Positions 37,385 to 47,110 are shown, counted from the first letter of the stretch. The stretch: 64,000 nt of DNA from Ethanoligenens harbinense YUAN-3 (GCF_000178115.2 NC_014828.1:2493501-2557500), one strand, 5' to 3'. The notes: a model not told the origin generated them from the letters alone. A program made the numbers and translations.

Positions 37385-37850
37385 CAACGTAAAACAGTAC
37401 GGCGAGGAGTTTGGGCAAGGGGCCGTCGATCTGGTATTGGAAAACAAGCAAAGCATCACAGAAGCATGCCGGAATCTGGACGTGCTAAAGACACGATGGA
37501 ACGCTGGCTTGCCTCCGAGACGGGCAGCCACGATGCCGAGAAAATTTGCCTGCGGCAGTCAGAGGATAAAGTCCAGCAGCTTCGCAAGGATACGGCAGAT
37601 CTGAAGGACACGGTAGAAATCTTAAAAAAGCGGCGGCCATCTTCAAGCAAAACCAGAGAAGAAATACGAAATGATCCGCGAACGTAACGGGGGAATCTGT
37701 GGAGAAGACGTGCCGTGTCTTCCAAAACGGATACTACGGTGGTTAGCCTGCCCGGGAAGCACCACAAAGCGGTAAAACCGGGCGATCTACCCGGCACCGT
37801 CGAAACCTTCGATAATATTCCTTCTGCAGAATTTCGACGTCACTTTTACC
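37385..37850 (+). pseudogene. Decayed IS3-family element (orfA and start of orfB)
   Basis: OrfA is split between two frames: KQYGEEFGQGAVDLVLENKQ and SITEACRNLDV in one, then TMERWLASETG and QQLRKDTADLKDTVEILKK in the next, the helix-turn-helix and leucine zipper of IS3 OrfA. A following stretch (about 37670-37760) still resembles the OrfB start (MIRERNGG, then VEKTCRVFQNGYYGG). Several frameshifts and a stop make it non-functional. It lies at the boundary between the AT-rich and GC-richer halves of the polysaccharide region. Confidence 0.7.
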
Positions 37851-37948
37851 AACAACAAGCAACATAACTCACAATTCTGTGATATTCACATACTTTAGCC
37901 GATTGTGCTACTTCCTTGTCTCCGAAAAACCGAGAGAAACTTGATGCA

Positions 37949-39347
37949 TCATTTCTCACTTGGTTCAGATGAAAAGGTTCTAGTTAAAAATGTTTGAATC
38001 TGATCCGACAGTTTTGCTTCTACATTTGTAACGTCTTTTTGAGTCTTTCCGTTAACAGATATATACACCTTCAGTTTTGGCTCCGTCCCGGACGAGCGTA
38101 CCACCACAAACGAGTTTTCTTCGAGAAGATATTTTACCACATTAGATTTCGGCAGCCCATCCAGCCCCTTTGCATAGTCCAGAACCGTCAAAACCTTCCT
38201 GCTGCCGAGTTCTTTCACACCCGAACGAAACCGTGCCATCACTTCCACCATCTTCTGCGCGCCCGTAGCGCCTTCAAATGTGTAGGAGTGCAGTGTATCA
38301 AGCAGTATCCATACTTATTATACAGCTCTTGCAGTTTCTCGTAAAGACTGATTCCCTGCGCACGATAATAGGAAACCATTTCGCAGATCAGGAGCGCGAC
38401 GTCGACGGCGTTCTTGTCGCGCACATAGCCGCCGCTCAGATAGCCATAGCTGTCTTCAAAGCCAAATACATAAGAATCCGCTTTTCCCTGCGCCTCAAAC
38501 CTGCCGATCTGCTCACCGATAAACTCGAAACCCGTCAGCACATTGCCCGTGCATACACCGTAGTTTGCGGCGATCCGTTCCGCCATTTCGGTAGTCACGA
38601 TGGTTTTGATCAGCACCGGCTTCAAACCGGTGCCGTTCAGCAGCGTATAGACAATCGCTACATCTTTGTCGACCTCGTCATTAGGGCTAAGCATGGTTTG
38701 CGCCTTTACCGCTCCGATAAATTTTGTCAGAACATCTTCCGGAATAAAGGAAATGATTTTCGACTGCACACCCGCATCGAAATCGCTTCACTTCACATCC
38801 GAAAAAACATCCATCCGCTCGATCTCGGACAAAATCTCTGTCGCAGATTCCGTGGTGATCTGGCAACCGCCCGCGCCGTAGACCTTATAGCCGTTGTATC
38901 GGGACGGATTGTGCGCTGCCGTCACCCAATGCCGGCAGCGCAGTAGAGCTCTCTGACGGCAAACGACAGACATGCCGTCGGCATCAGTTCGGTGTAGATG
39001 TACACCTTGATACCGTTAGCGGCCAAAACGCCGCTGGTCGTTTTGGCAAACAGCTCGGACTTGTTGCGCAAGTCATAACTGACGGCGACCGACCAGTCTT
39101 TCTCAGCAAAATTCTTTTTCACATAGTTGGCAAGGCTCTGGGATGCTTTTGCAACCGTATAAACGTTCATCCGGTTGGTACCGACACCAATCACGCCGCG
39201 CAAACCGCCGTGCCAAACGCCAGATTCCGGTAAAATGCATCCTCGTTTTTTTCGGAGCTGCCCGCCATGCTTTGCAACTCCTGTTGCAGGTCGGCATCCG
39301 CAGTCGCTTTCTCGCACCAGTTCATATAATTCTTCTAGAATATTCAT
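37949..39347 (-). pseudogene. Broken phosphoglucomutase/phosphomannomutase gene
   Basis: Four open fragments (39347-38922, 38973-38788, 38769-38239 and 38251-37949) together cover an alpha-phosphohexomutase: GTNRMNVYTVAKASQSLANY, then VTAAHNPSRYNGYKVYGA (the catalytic Ser of the usual TASHNP is replaced by Ala), then VLTKFIGAVKAQTMLSPNDE, and a C-terminal VLDYAKGLDGLP and VVVRSSGTEPKLKVYIS. At least three frameshifts are present. In addition, VAIVYTLLNGTGLKPVL runs directly into IKTIVTTEMAERIAANYG, so the central metal-binding DPDxDR segment is deleted. The product cannot supply mannose-1-phosphate to the adjacent ManC, so another mutase must exist elsewhere. Confidence 0.85.
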
Positions 39348-39362
39348 CCAACTTTACTCCAC

Positions 39363-39605
39363 TCAACAACTCACGCCCAGAAAACAATCCTCTCCATGAA
39401 TACAAATCTCAACCAGTTTGGCCGGAATAAAGATGCCGTCGCACCCCAAGAACTGCAATAAAGCGCCGTCCTCCCTAAAATGGGTTCCACCCCCTCGGTG
39501 CAGATGCACACATGAAACGAGAACATTTGCCTGAACTACTCCGCGTTCAGCAGATACCGTTTGGCCTGAACGTTTTTGCACCGGCACAGCTAACTCGGGC
39601 ACCAT
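39363..39605 (-). pseudogene. Unrecognised coding fragment
   Basis: An 80-codon minus-strand frame ends LLQFLGCDGIFIPAKLVEIC just upstream of the broken mutase. It has the look of a folded-domain C-terminus, but I cannot assign a family, and there is no ribosome binding site. It is probably the 3' end of a lost gene, given the decay on both sides. Confidence 0.3.
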
Positions 39606-39769
39606 GCCCCCGCTTGTATTTCAGAAAGCACATGGTGATGCCTGGGTCGTTCGAATACGTCAAGCATTCTCCTCCGCCAGGGGCATGCGGTCAATATCTC
39701 TATTAAATTCCGACTTCGCTGTCGGCCGCTCATCCCGTACTCTTCCCCGACGGCTGGAATAAAAGCAGC

Positions 39770-41086
39770 TTAGATTCCCAGCTCAAATTTGTGTTTGTCA
39801 TGGACGTCAATATCTTTTCCAAGCTGCACCTCGATCATCTGCAATTCCGTATCGGCGATGACCGTATGCCGACAGCCGGCCAGGATGGTAAGCACATCGC
39901 CCGGATGAATTCGTTCTTCCACTCCGTCCATGATGGTTTTTCCGTTTCCGGAAATGACCGTCCAGACCTCGTCGCGGTGGTCGTGGCTGTGGTAGTTCAT
40001 CCGGTGCCCCGGATTGAGCGTAACCTTGACGGTCATGCTCTCCGGTTCAATGTCAATGACCTGGAAATTCCCCCAAGATTTTTCGGCAAACATGACCTGC
40101 TGTTCGATTCCGTCCACAAACGGTTTGATATAGCTCGATTGTTCTTTGTCGGTGACCAGAATTCCCTCCGCGCTGGCGGAAACAATCATATCTTTCAGGC
40201 CCATGCAAAGCACCGGGATATTCAGTTCATTGACCACATGCAGGTTCTCGCAGGTATCGTTGTAGATGACCTTGCCCAGCGTATTTCCAGACATTTCTTC
40301 CGTCAGTGTGTTCCAGGTACCCAGATCCTTCCACTCACCGCTGAACCGCATAACTGCGAGGTTTGGCTCTTTTTCCACGACCGCGTAGTCGAAACTGATC
40401 TTCTGCAGCGTCTCATATTGGGCAAACAAGCTGTCATAATCCGTAAAATCGAGCAGTTCGTGCGCCTTTTCCAGCAGATAGCCCAACTTGAACGCAAAAA
40501 TACCGCCGTTCCAAAGCGCACCCTGCCTAATATACCGTTTGGCCGCTTCGACATCCGGCTTCTCTTTGAACATCGCGATACGGCTGACCGGGTCTGCCGT
40601 ATCCGGAAGGATGTACCCGTATTTCTCGCTCGGATAGGTCGGCTCAATGCCCATCAGTACGATGTTCCCGGCGCCCTCCGAGGCCAGTTCAAACAGCCGC
40701 TTCAGCGATTCAAAATATGTGTCTTTGGCATACAAATCAACCGGGCAGACCACGACCGCCTCATCCAGCGGGACGCCTTGCACATCATGGAGAAAGGCTG
40801 TTGCCAGCACGATAGCCGGAAATGTATCCCGGTGACATGGCTCGACACTAATGCTGACATCGTCGCCAATCTGATTGATAATAGAAGAAACCTGTGTTTT
40901 GGATGTGGCGATAGTCACAACCGCATCTTTATCCAGCCGGCGGATGCGGCGGTACACATTCTGCACCATAGACTCATAACCGCCGTCTTCCTTTTGAAAA
41001 ATCTTGATAAACTGTTTGGAACGGACATCATTTGAAAGCGGCCAGAGACGCTTCCCGGAGCCTCCGGACAAGAGCACGATATTCAT
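39770..41086 (-). CDS. manC: Mannose-1-phosphate guanylyltransferase
   Basis: The protein has 438 residues from ATG 41086, with AGGTGG 5 bp upstream; GTG 41095 would lack a site. The N-terminal nucleotidyltransferase domain has LLSGGSGKRLWPLS (GTP site), YGYILPD and AMFKEKPD (sugar site). The C-terminal cupin (about 340-438) has GHRMNYHSHDHRDEVWTVIS, and is of the type that in bifunctional ManC/AlgA enzymes carries phosphomannose isomerase activity; here the domain is short. It makes GDP-mannose for Gmd. It is the last intact gene of the gmd-GT-fcl-manC run. Confidence 0.92.
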   Translation of the reverse strand: MNIVLLSGGSGKRLWPLSNDVRSKQFIKIFQKEDGGYESMVQNVYRRIRRLDKDAVVTIATSKTQVSSIINQIGDDVSISVEPCHRDTFPAIVLATAFLHDVQGVPLDEAVVVCPVDLYAKDTYFESLKRLFELASEGAGNIVLMGIEPTYPSEKYGYILPDTADPVSRIAMFKEKPDVEAAKRYIRQGALWNGGIFAFKLGYLLEKAHELLDFTDYDSLFAQYETLQKISFDYAVVEKEPNLAVMRFSGEWKDLGTWNTLTEEMSGNTLGKVIYNDTCENLHVVNELNIPVLCMGLKDMIVSASAEGILVTDKEQSSYIKPFVDGIEQQVMFAEKSWGNFQVIDIEPESMTVKVTLNPGHRMNYHSHDHRDEVWTVISGNGKTIMDGVEERIHPGDVLTILAGCRHTVIADTELQMIEVQLGKDIDVHDKHKFELGI

Positions 41087-41137
41087 AACAGCCACCTATC
41101 TTCAAAAGCAGGGCCGTTCGCCCGCCCATTTTTCAGT

Positions 41138-42082
41138 TCAGCGCTCCGCGCGCATCGGATTCTGTAAGAAATCTTCATAAGTCAGACGGATACCGTCTTC
41201 CAGCTCCGTCCGATAGTGCCAGCCCAGCGCCGCGCTCTTGGAAACGTCCAGCAGCTTGCGCGGGGTACCGTTCGGCTTGGAGGGATCCCAGCAAATCTCA
41301 CCGGTGTATCCAATCACCTTCGCCGTCAGCTCGGTCAGCTCTTTGATCGTAAGCTCTTTGCCGGTACCAGCGTTGACCGTCTCATTCCCGACATAGTGGT
41401 TCATCAAAAAGACACAGAGGTTCGCTAAGTCGTCCACATACAGAAACTCGCGCAGCGGTGAGCCGTCGCCCCAGCAGGTGACGTACGGCAGGCTCTGCTT
41501 CTTGGCCTCATGAAAACGGCGGATGAGCGCCGGCAACACATGGCTATGGGTGGGATGATAGTTGTCGTTCGGGCCATACAAATTGGTTGGCATGACGGAG
41601 ATATATTCCGTGCCGTACTGCCGGTTAAGAAACTCGCAGTATTTCAAGCCAGAGATCTTCGCCAGCGCATACGCCTCGTTCGTTTTTTCCAGTTCGGAGG
41701 TTAACAGGCAGCTTTCTTTCATCGGCTGGGGCGCCATGCGGGGATAAATACACGAGGACCCCAGAAACTCCAGCTTCCTGCAGCCGTTCTTCCAGGCGGA
41801 ATGCACCACGTTCATTTCCAGAACCATGTTTTCATACAGAAAATCGGCCAGCGCTTCCGCATTTGCCTGGATGCCGCCGACCTTCGCCGCCGCAAGAAAG
41901 ACATACTCCGGTTTTTCTTCCACAAAAAAGGCTTCCACAGCATCCTGACGGGTCAGATCCAGCTCATTGTGCGTGCGGGTAACGATATTGGTATAGCCCT
42001 GCCGGTCCAGCTCACGCACGATTGCGCTGCCTACCATGCCGCGATGCCCAGCTACATAGATTTTCGCACTTTTCCCCATCAT
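41138..42082 (-). CDS. fcl: GDP-L-fucose synthase
   Basis: The protein has about 314 residues from ATG 42082. It is an SDR-type epimerase/reductase: Rossmann motif AGHRGMVGSAIV, SSCIYPRMAPQPMKES (catalytic Ser/Cys) and YALAKISGLKYCE (catalytic YxxxK). VTCWGDGSPLREFLYVDDLA is diagnostic for WcaG/Fcl. It converts GDP-4-keto-6-deoxymannose, made by Gmd, into GDP-L-fucose with NADPH. It follows the glycosyltransferase gene at 42103 by 20 bp. Confidence 0.93.
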   Translation of the reverse strand: MMGKSAKIYVAGHRGMVGSAIVRELDRQGYTNIVTRTHNELDLTRQDAVEAFFVEEKPEYVFLAAAKVGGIQANAEALADFLYENMVLEMNVVHSAWKNGCRKLEFLGSSCIYPRMAPQPMKESCLLTSELEKTNEAYALAKISGLKYCEFLNRQYGTEYISVMPTNLYGPNDNYHPTHSHVLPALIRRFHEAKKQSLPYVTCWGDGSPLREFLYVDDLANLCVFLMNHYVGNETVNAGTGKELTIKELTELTAKVIGYTGEICWDPSKPNGTPRKLLDVSKSAALGWHYRTELEDGIRLTYEDFLQNPMRAER

Positions 42083-42102
42083 TATGGCACATCTTCTTTC
42101 TA

Positions 42103-43164
42103 TCATTGCATCAGGTTCCAGATATACTGTGCGATTTCCTCCGACGAGTCGTGATACTTCTTGGCCTGTTTCGCATCCAGCCTAGAAAAACGCGCCAGCA
42201 TAGTGTCCATCTGTTTCAGATCGTCCGGCTCGATGGAAAACGCCAGATTCTCATTCTCCAGCAGACGGATGGTTGTGCGGTCCTCCAGGATAGAGTCTCT
42301 GGCAAACAGCGCCATCGGTTTTCCGGCAAGTAGCGCCTCCGCGACGGTACCCCAGCCCGCCTTGGAGATCACGTAGTTCGCGGCAAGGACATAATCCTGC
42401 GAATTCGGCACGGAATACGGGACGATGATCACATTGCCGCCTGCCAGCGGCACACCGGGCGTCGTGTAAAAATCGCATGCGGCCCCGCTCACATCGATGG
42501 GTTCTTGAAATGCCGCGGACATGCCCAGCGAAACAAAGACCACGGGACGAGTATGCCCCTTCCGTATCCGCCGCGCAACCTCCAGATGAAACGGTCGGGC
42601 GACCATGGAGACTTCCGGGCCGCGCACCCATTCCAGCATCTCGGTGTTATGCAGCGCGTACAGGAGCGCGTGCCCGATTTTGGCGTATTCGGCGGCGTAG
42701 CCCTGCCAGATGGTTTCCGGCAGATACTCCCGGTACAACTCCGCCCAAGTGAAGTTACCGATATACAGCAGGGGCACCCCGGCCTGCCTCGCCGCTTCAA
42801 TGGACCAGATCGGCATGTCGCAGACGACGGCGTCCATTCGGTTGTCGCGCAGCCAGCGCGCTTCGGAACGCGCCCGCTCCGGCAACTTCCGCAGAAAAGC
42901 CGTCGCCGCAGCCTCCAACAAGGGCGCATCCACCAGCAAAGTACCCTCCCGCAAAATCCAACCGACATCGGTATGAAGAGGCCGCAGGGTCACCCTGCCC
43001 TGCTCCACCTGTGTCAGATTCTGTTCCGCAAACCGCAGGTGGGCCGCACCGCATACGAGAAAAACATGGGCATCCGCACGTTCCAACAGCCTGCAGACAA
43101 TCGGTAGATTCCGCGCGATATGACCAAACCCATGGTCGGAAAGATAGAAGCATATCCGCTTCAT
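42103..43164 (-). CDS. GT-B glycosyltransferase-like protein (MurG/arabinokinase-N type)
   Basis: The protein has 353 residues. It opens with [20 protein letters not shown], the SxHGxGHxxR signature of a GT-B family related to MurG and to the N-terminal domain of plant L-arabinokinases. The C-terminal half has [20 protein letters not shown], the donor-site loop of GT28-like enzymes, and VSLGMSA. It is embedded between gmd and fcl, overlapping gmd by 4 bp, so it may be a fucosyl- or mannosyltransferase using the GDP-sugar made here. That pairing is inferred from position only. Confidence 0.75.
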   Translation of the reverse strand: MKRICFYLSDHGFGHIARNLPIVCRLLERADAHVFLVCGAAHLRFAEQNLTQVEQGRVTLRPLHTDVGWILREGTLLVDAPLLEAAATAFLRKLPERARSEARWLRDNRMDAVVCDMPIWSIEAARQAGVPLLYIGNFTWAELYREYLPETIWQGYAAEYAKIGHALLYALHNTEMLEWVRGPEVSMVARPFHLEVARRIRKGHTRPVVFVSLGMSAAFQEPIDVSGAACDFYTTPGVPLAGGNVIIVPYSVPNSQDYVLAANYVISKAGWGTVAEALLAGKPMALFARDSILEDRTTIRLLENENLAFSIEPDDLKQMDTMLARFSRLDAKQAKKYHDSSEEIAQYIWNLMQ

Positions 43165-44192
43165 CCTTCTTTTGCGACTTTCTTCATATCGTTCTCGACC
43201 ATGATGCGCACAAGTTCTTCAAAGCTGGTTCTGGTCGGGTTCCAGCCCAGCTCCGCTTTTGCCTTGGACGGGTCACCCCACAGATTAACGACATCGGTCG
43301 GCCGGTAAAAATCCGGTGAAACCTCGACCAGAATCTTGCCGGTTACCTTATCAACGCCCTTCTCGTCCATGCCTTCTCCGGCAAATTCCAGCTCAATACC
43401 GGCATGATGGAACGCCAGTCGGCAGAACTCCCGTACAGAATGCTGCTCGCCGGTCGCGATCACAAAATCCTCCGGCTTCTCGTTCTGCAGAATCAGCCAC
43501 ATGCACTCCACATAATCCTTTGCATAGCCCCAGTCGCGCAGGCTGGACAAATTGCCAAGACACAGCTTTTCCTGCTTTCCTTGCGCAATGCGCGCGGCAG
43601 CCAGCGTAACTTTGCGGGTCACAAAGGTTTCGCCGCGGCGCTCGGACTCATGATTGAACAGGATGCCACTGCAACAGAACATGCCGTAGGCCTCGCGGTA
43701 TTCTTTGACGATCCAGAAACCATACTGTTTGGCAACGGCGTAAGGGCTGTATGGATGGAATGGAGTGGTCTCGCTCTGCGGTACTTCTTCCACTTTGCCG
43801 AACAGTTCCGAGGTGGATGCCTGATAGATGCGGCAGGTCTTTTCCAGACCGCAGACACGAACCGCCTCCAGCACGCGCAACACACCGGTAGCATCAACAT
43901 CCGCCGTATATTCAGGGACATCGAACGACACCTGCACATGGCTCTGCGCCGCCAGATTGTAGATCTCATCCGGGCGAACTTCACCGATGAGCTTAACCAA
44001 GCTGAGGGAATCACTCAGATCGCCGTAACGCAGGTGAAAACAAGAATTGCCTTCCAGATGATCAATGCGCTCTCGAAAATCCACGGACGAACGGCGGATC
44101 GTACCATAAACCTCATAGCCTTTTTCCAGCAAAAACTCCGACAGATAGCTGCCGTCCTGACCGGTCACGCCGGTAATCAACGCTTTTTTCAT
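43161..44192 (-). CDS. gmd: GDP-mannose 4,6-dehydratase
   Basis: The protein has 343 residues from ATG 44192, where GAGG lies 6 bp upstream; the frame is open to 44252 without a better start. [20 protein letters not shown] is the NADP-binding motif, [15 protein letters not shown] and [19 protein letters not shown] hold the catalytic Thr/Ser and Glu, and [11 protein letters not shown] the catalytic Tyr and Lys. It makes GDP-4-keto-6-deoxy-D-mannose, the precursor of GDP-L-fucose. It is the first gene of the GDP-fucose operon, divergent from the AraC-type regulator gene. Confidence 0.95.
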   Translation of the reverse strand: MKKALITGVTGQDGSYLSEFLLEKGYEVYGTIRRSSVDFRERIDHLEGNSCFHLRYGDLSDSLSLVKLIGEVRPDEIYNLAAQSHVQVSFDVPEYTADVDATGVLRVLEAVRVCGLEKTCRIYQASTSELFGKVEEVPQSETTPFHPYSPYAVAKQYGFWIVKEYREAYGMFCCSGILFNHESERRGETFVTRKVTLAAARIAQGKQEKLCLGNLSSLRDWGYAKDYVECMWLILQNEKPEDFVIATGEQHSVREFCRLAFHHAGIELEFAGEGMDEKGVDKVTGKILVEVSPDFYRPTDVVNLWGDPSKAKAELGWNPTRTSFEELVRIMVENDMKKVAKEG

Positions 44193-44261
44193 ATTCATCC
44201 TCATTCTTGCAAGTTTTAAATGTAAATGGCCGACTCTGCATATTGACGGCAACTCTCTTTC

Positions 44262-44267
44262 ATTATA
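44262..44267 (-). promoter_or_regulatory. -10 hexamer upstream of gmd
   Basis: The minus strand carries a perfect TATAAT at 44262-44267, 70 bp before the gmd start. No good -35 lies 17 bp upstream (CTTTAT), which fits a promoter that needs an activator; the AraC-type regulator encoded divergently is the obvious candidate. Confidence 0.45.
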
Positions 44268-44297
44268 AAAACCTGCGAAAATTTATAAAGCGATAAA

Positions 44298-44348
44298 GTT
44301 GACCAATATTAGCACAATGTTGACTTTATACTATAATACAACTATACT
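44298..44348 (+). promoter_or_regulatory. Promoter of the AraC-type gene with repeated GTTGAC boxes
   Basis: TTGACT (44320-44325) and TATACT (44343-44348) are separated by 17 bp, a good vegetative promoter reading toward the AraC-type gene. GTTGAC occurs twice in direct orientation, at 44298-44303 and 44319-44324, 21 bp apart (two helical turns). The second copy covers the -35, so a regulator bound here could repress its own gene while activating gmd. Confidence 0.6.
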
Positions 44349-44426
44349 GGAAACAGCCGTACACCCAGCAAGCACAAGAGCGCGATTAGACTCCACATTT
44401 TGATTATAAGTAAGGTTCTGATTTTT

Positions 44427-45299
44427 GTGGATATTTCTCTGTTTGAAAGCAATGCAGTCAAATCCAACCGGATCGTTTACACGCCGTCCGCTTTTGCCAA
44501 GAGCAATCTGATCTATTTACAGGAAATCGGCTCGATGCAGTATTTACGTCCGCATATCAGCCGAAGGGAGAAACTGAATTCCTATCTGTTTATTCAGGTT
44601 CAGAACGGCTCGGCTTCCGTGGACTATCATAGCACACTCTATCTTTTGAAGACGGGCGATTGCGCTTTCCTTGATTGCCACTACCCTTACGTACGCCAGT
44701 CCGACGCGTCGTGTAACTTGAACTGGATCCATTTCGCAGGCCCTAATATGGCCGCTATTTATGAAAAATACCTGAAACGCTCTGGCAGTCCATGCTTTTC
44801 ACCGGTTATGCCTGCCCTGTTTCAAACGATATACGGTGATATTTTCGAACTCGCGTCCTCTGACGATTATGTCCGCGACATGCATCTGATGGAAAAAATC
44901 ACATCCCTGCTTTCATTGCTAATGGAGAGCAATTGGCGCTATAGCCTCCAAGTCAAGCCCTCCAAAGCGCGTCAGGAATTACAGCCTATCAAATGCTATC
45001 TGGACGAACATTATATGGAAACCATACATTTAGAAGATCTTGCAAACCGCTTCTTCATCAATAAATTTTACCTGGCGCGAATTTTTAAAGAAGCCTATGC
45101 CGTCTCTATCAACCGGTATATCACGCAAATCCGCATTACTCATGCCAAGCAACTGCTGCGGTTTTCCAATCATTCCATCGATGAAACCGGCGCACAATGC
45201 GGCCTGTATGACCCAAATTATTTTTCCAGGGTCTTTAAAAAAATAGAAGGCGTTTCGCCATCGCAGTACCGAGAAGAGTGGGCGTCGCAAAAATCCTGA
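44427..45299 (+). CDS. AraC-family transcriptional regulator with cupin N-domain
   Basis: The protein has about 290 residues from GTG 44427 (AAGG 11 bp upstream); an in-frame TTG at 44400 is an alternative. The N-terminal half is a beta-rich AraC_binding/cupin ligand domain (LNSYLFIQVQNGSASVDYH and LLKTGDCAFLDCHYPY). The C-terminal double helix-turn-helix holds HLEDLANRFFINKFYLARIF and DPNYFSRVFKKIEGVSPSQY. Such regulators typically bind a sugar and activate neighbouring genes. It is transcribed divergently from the GDP-fucose operon, which is its most likely target. Confidence 0.9.
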   Translation: MDISLFESNAVKSNRIVYTPSAFAKSNLIYLQEIGSMQYLRPHISRREKLNSYLFIQVQNGSASVDYHSTLYLLKTGDCAFLDCHYPYVRQSDASCNLNWIHFAGPNMAAIYEKYLKRSGSPCFSPVMPALFQTIYGDIFELASSDDYVRDMHLMEKITSLLSLLMESNWRYSLQVKPSKARQELQPIKCYLDEHYMETIHLEDLANRFFINKFYLARIFKEAYAVSINRYITQIRITHAKQLLRFSNHSIDETGAQCGLYDPNYFSRVFKKIEGVSPSQYREEWASQKS

Positions 45300-45384
45300 T
45301 GCGGCCGGCACCCTTTTCATCACGATCTTTCCCGGGATTTCCGGACTTTACGTTGATAAAACCCGGTATTTTTATTTTACATTC

Positions 45385-46083
45385 ACAACCCAAATCGCCA
45401 AGCGTTTTGTGACAGGCGATCTGGAAGCGGCGCTCGGGCAAAAAGAGCAAACCAACCGGCGCCGGAAGGTAGATGGCAAAATGGGAGCGCGTATCCTCGC
45501 TTATTACCTGCTCCAATCCTCCGGAAGGACGCAAGCGCTGGACATTGCAACTTATTGCGGATGAACCGGTACACCTGCAAGTGGTGGGCGGTATCTCCGA
45601 CACGGCGGTTTAAAACAGACTTAAAAAATGAGCTTAAGCCATAGCAAAAAAAGAATGGTGCATTCCGAAGGCAGGCGCGGAATTCGTAGCTTGCATGGAA
45701 GACGTATTGGAGACCTACAGCCAACCCTACGAACCACTGCGTCCCGTTGTGCGCATGGATGAAATAAACCGCCAGCTTATAGAAGAACGACATATTTCGG
45801 CCAAACCAGGGAGCCCAGAAATCGTTGATTATGAATATCGGCGCTGTGGTGTCGCTGATTTGTTTGTGGCGTTTGAACCGTTGGCGGCCAAGCGGATTGT
45901 AAAAGTTACAGAGAGACGACATCCACAGATTTCGCACAGTTTGTAAAAGAACTGGTGAATGTCCATTATGCGCATACCAAAAAAATTGTTCTGGTCATGG
46001 ACAACTTGAACTTACCGGACACAAGCGCGCCCTACCCGGTGATGATTTTTTTCATGGTGGCGGACTATTATAACGCATTTTAA
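45385..46083 (+). pseudogene. Degraded IS630-family transposase
   Basis: The plus strand still encodes pieces of an IS630-type transposase over several frames: KKRMVHSEG-type and EFVACMEDVLETYSQPYEPL then LRPVVRMDEINRQLIEERHI (first catalytic Asp), YRRCGVADLFVAFEPLAAKR and FVKELVNVHYAHTKKIVLVM-DNLNLPDT (second Asp). Frameshifts separate the blocks and the C-terminal Glu region is missing. Inverted repeats are not recognisable. Confidence 0.75.
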
Positions 46084-46085
46084 AG

Positions 46086-46256
46086 AAAATTATTATTCAG
46101 ATTGAACAGATGCGGTCAAAAACCCAAGCGCTTCTTCGTAAGGCGAAAGCACACTCTGTTGACGCCCTTTTGAAAGTTTTGCCGGTCGCTTTGGATGCGA
46201 TTAACGTTCAGGATATTTCGGGATGGTTTCATCCAAGCGGATATTTTTGCTTATAA
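46086..46256 (+). pseudogene. Second IS630-type C-terminal fragment
   Basis: The stretch AKAHSVDALLKVLPVALDAI followed by VQDISGWFHPSGYF ends in a stop at about 46256. The (I/F)xGWFxHxGY ending is the usual C-terminus of IS630-type transposases. It could be the tail of the preceding remnant after an internal deletion, or of another element. Confidence 0.5.
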
Positions 46257-46279
46257 ATCAAATTGCTATAAGCAGCCTG

Positions 46280-46720
46280 GAACGGGGCATTGTCAATGCG
46301 TTTTCATGCTTCGGCGGCATGTCGGAGAATGTACACATCGACAACGTGAAAAACGCCATGACAGAGCGCGAGGTCAGTCCATTTGGAACATGCGTTTCGC
46401 AGATTTTACCGCCAAGCTGAGATCTGTGCTAAAAGTGTGCCGCACTCGTTTCCAGCATACCAAGAGCAAGGTGGAACGGTTGGTGCGGTATGTGAAAGAC
46501 AACTTTCTGCCCGACAGACGCTTCGAAGATCTGGAAAATTCGACTTCAGTCTTCAACCATCCATCGACAAAAGCTCTAAAGACCAACCTGACAATTTACT
46601 ATACCCGCCTGATATGTCCCATTGAGGATCGCAAACGGAAATTGAAACAGAATCGTCTGGAGATGAACTGGCTGATCTATCTGCACCCAGCAGTTCTCGT
46701 TATTGACGAAGTCGAGTAAT
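46280..46720 (+). pseudogene. Degraded IS21 element (istA and istB pieces)
   Basis: One frame reads IVNAFSCFGGMSENVHIDNV then KNAMTER, the catalytic-core Asp block of IstA; another reads HTKSKVERLVRYVKDNFLPD then RRFEDL, the IstA C-terminal region. After further changes, LIYLHPAVLVIDEVE resembles the Walker B strand of the IstB helper ATPase. The pieces are out of frame and partly deleted. Confidence 0.65.
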
Positions 46721-46826
46721 AGCCAGTTAAGTGCCTTTGTACATTTCTCATTGGACGCAAAGCGAATTACTTTGGAGAAGTCAAGAACCGTGCAGAACCT
46801 GAACACCCAAAATCTGCTGGCTAAGC

Positions 46827-46940
46827 AGCCAGGTCTCTGGTGGCCTGACGGTACATAGCGGGAGCGAGACCGCCAGGATTAGAGGTATAGATTCGCTTCT
46901 GATTATAGTAGGTCATGATGTAACGAAACGGTGCGACACG
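46827..46940 (-). pseudogene. IS3-family OrfB C-terminal fragment
   Basis: On the minus strand YIMTYYNQKRIYTSNPGGLA then PAMYRQATRDLAA and a stop matches the C-terminal end of IS3-family transposases (xYYNxxRxxxxxGxxPxxyR). About 35 codons survive. Confidence 0.5.
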
Positions 46941-47068
46941 GCGATACCAAGGCCGGGTTGGTTGGCTCCGAGCTGGAAGGAAAGAAATTCGGTATTATCG
47001 GTGCCGGTGCAATCGGCCTGTGTACGGCAAGCATTGCACGGGCGTTCGAATGCGAAATCTATGCTTAG
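46934..47068 (+). pseudogene. Fragment of a D-2-hydroxyacid dehydrogenase
   Basis: The plus-strand frame GLVGSELEGKKFGIIGAGAI then GLCTASIARAFECEIYA and TAG is the NAD-binding Rossmann segment of phosphoglycerate dehydrogenase-like enzymes. Only about 44 codons remain, with no start and no catalytic part. It is a leftover from the rearrangements around the insertion-sequence remnants. Confidence 0.7.
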
Positions 47069-47110
47069 CACGTTGGGCTGAGAGGTCCATCCGTGCGCGA
47101 CGGAAAAACC

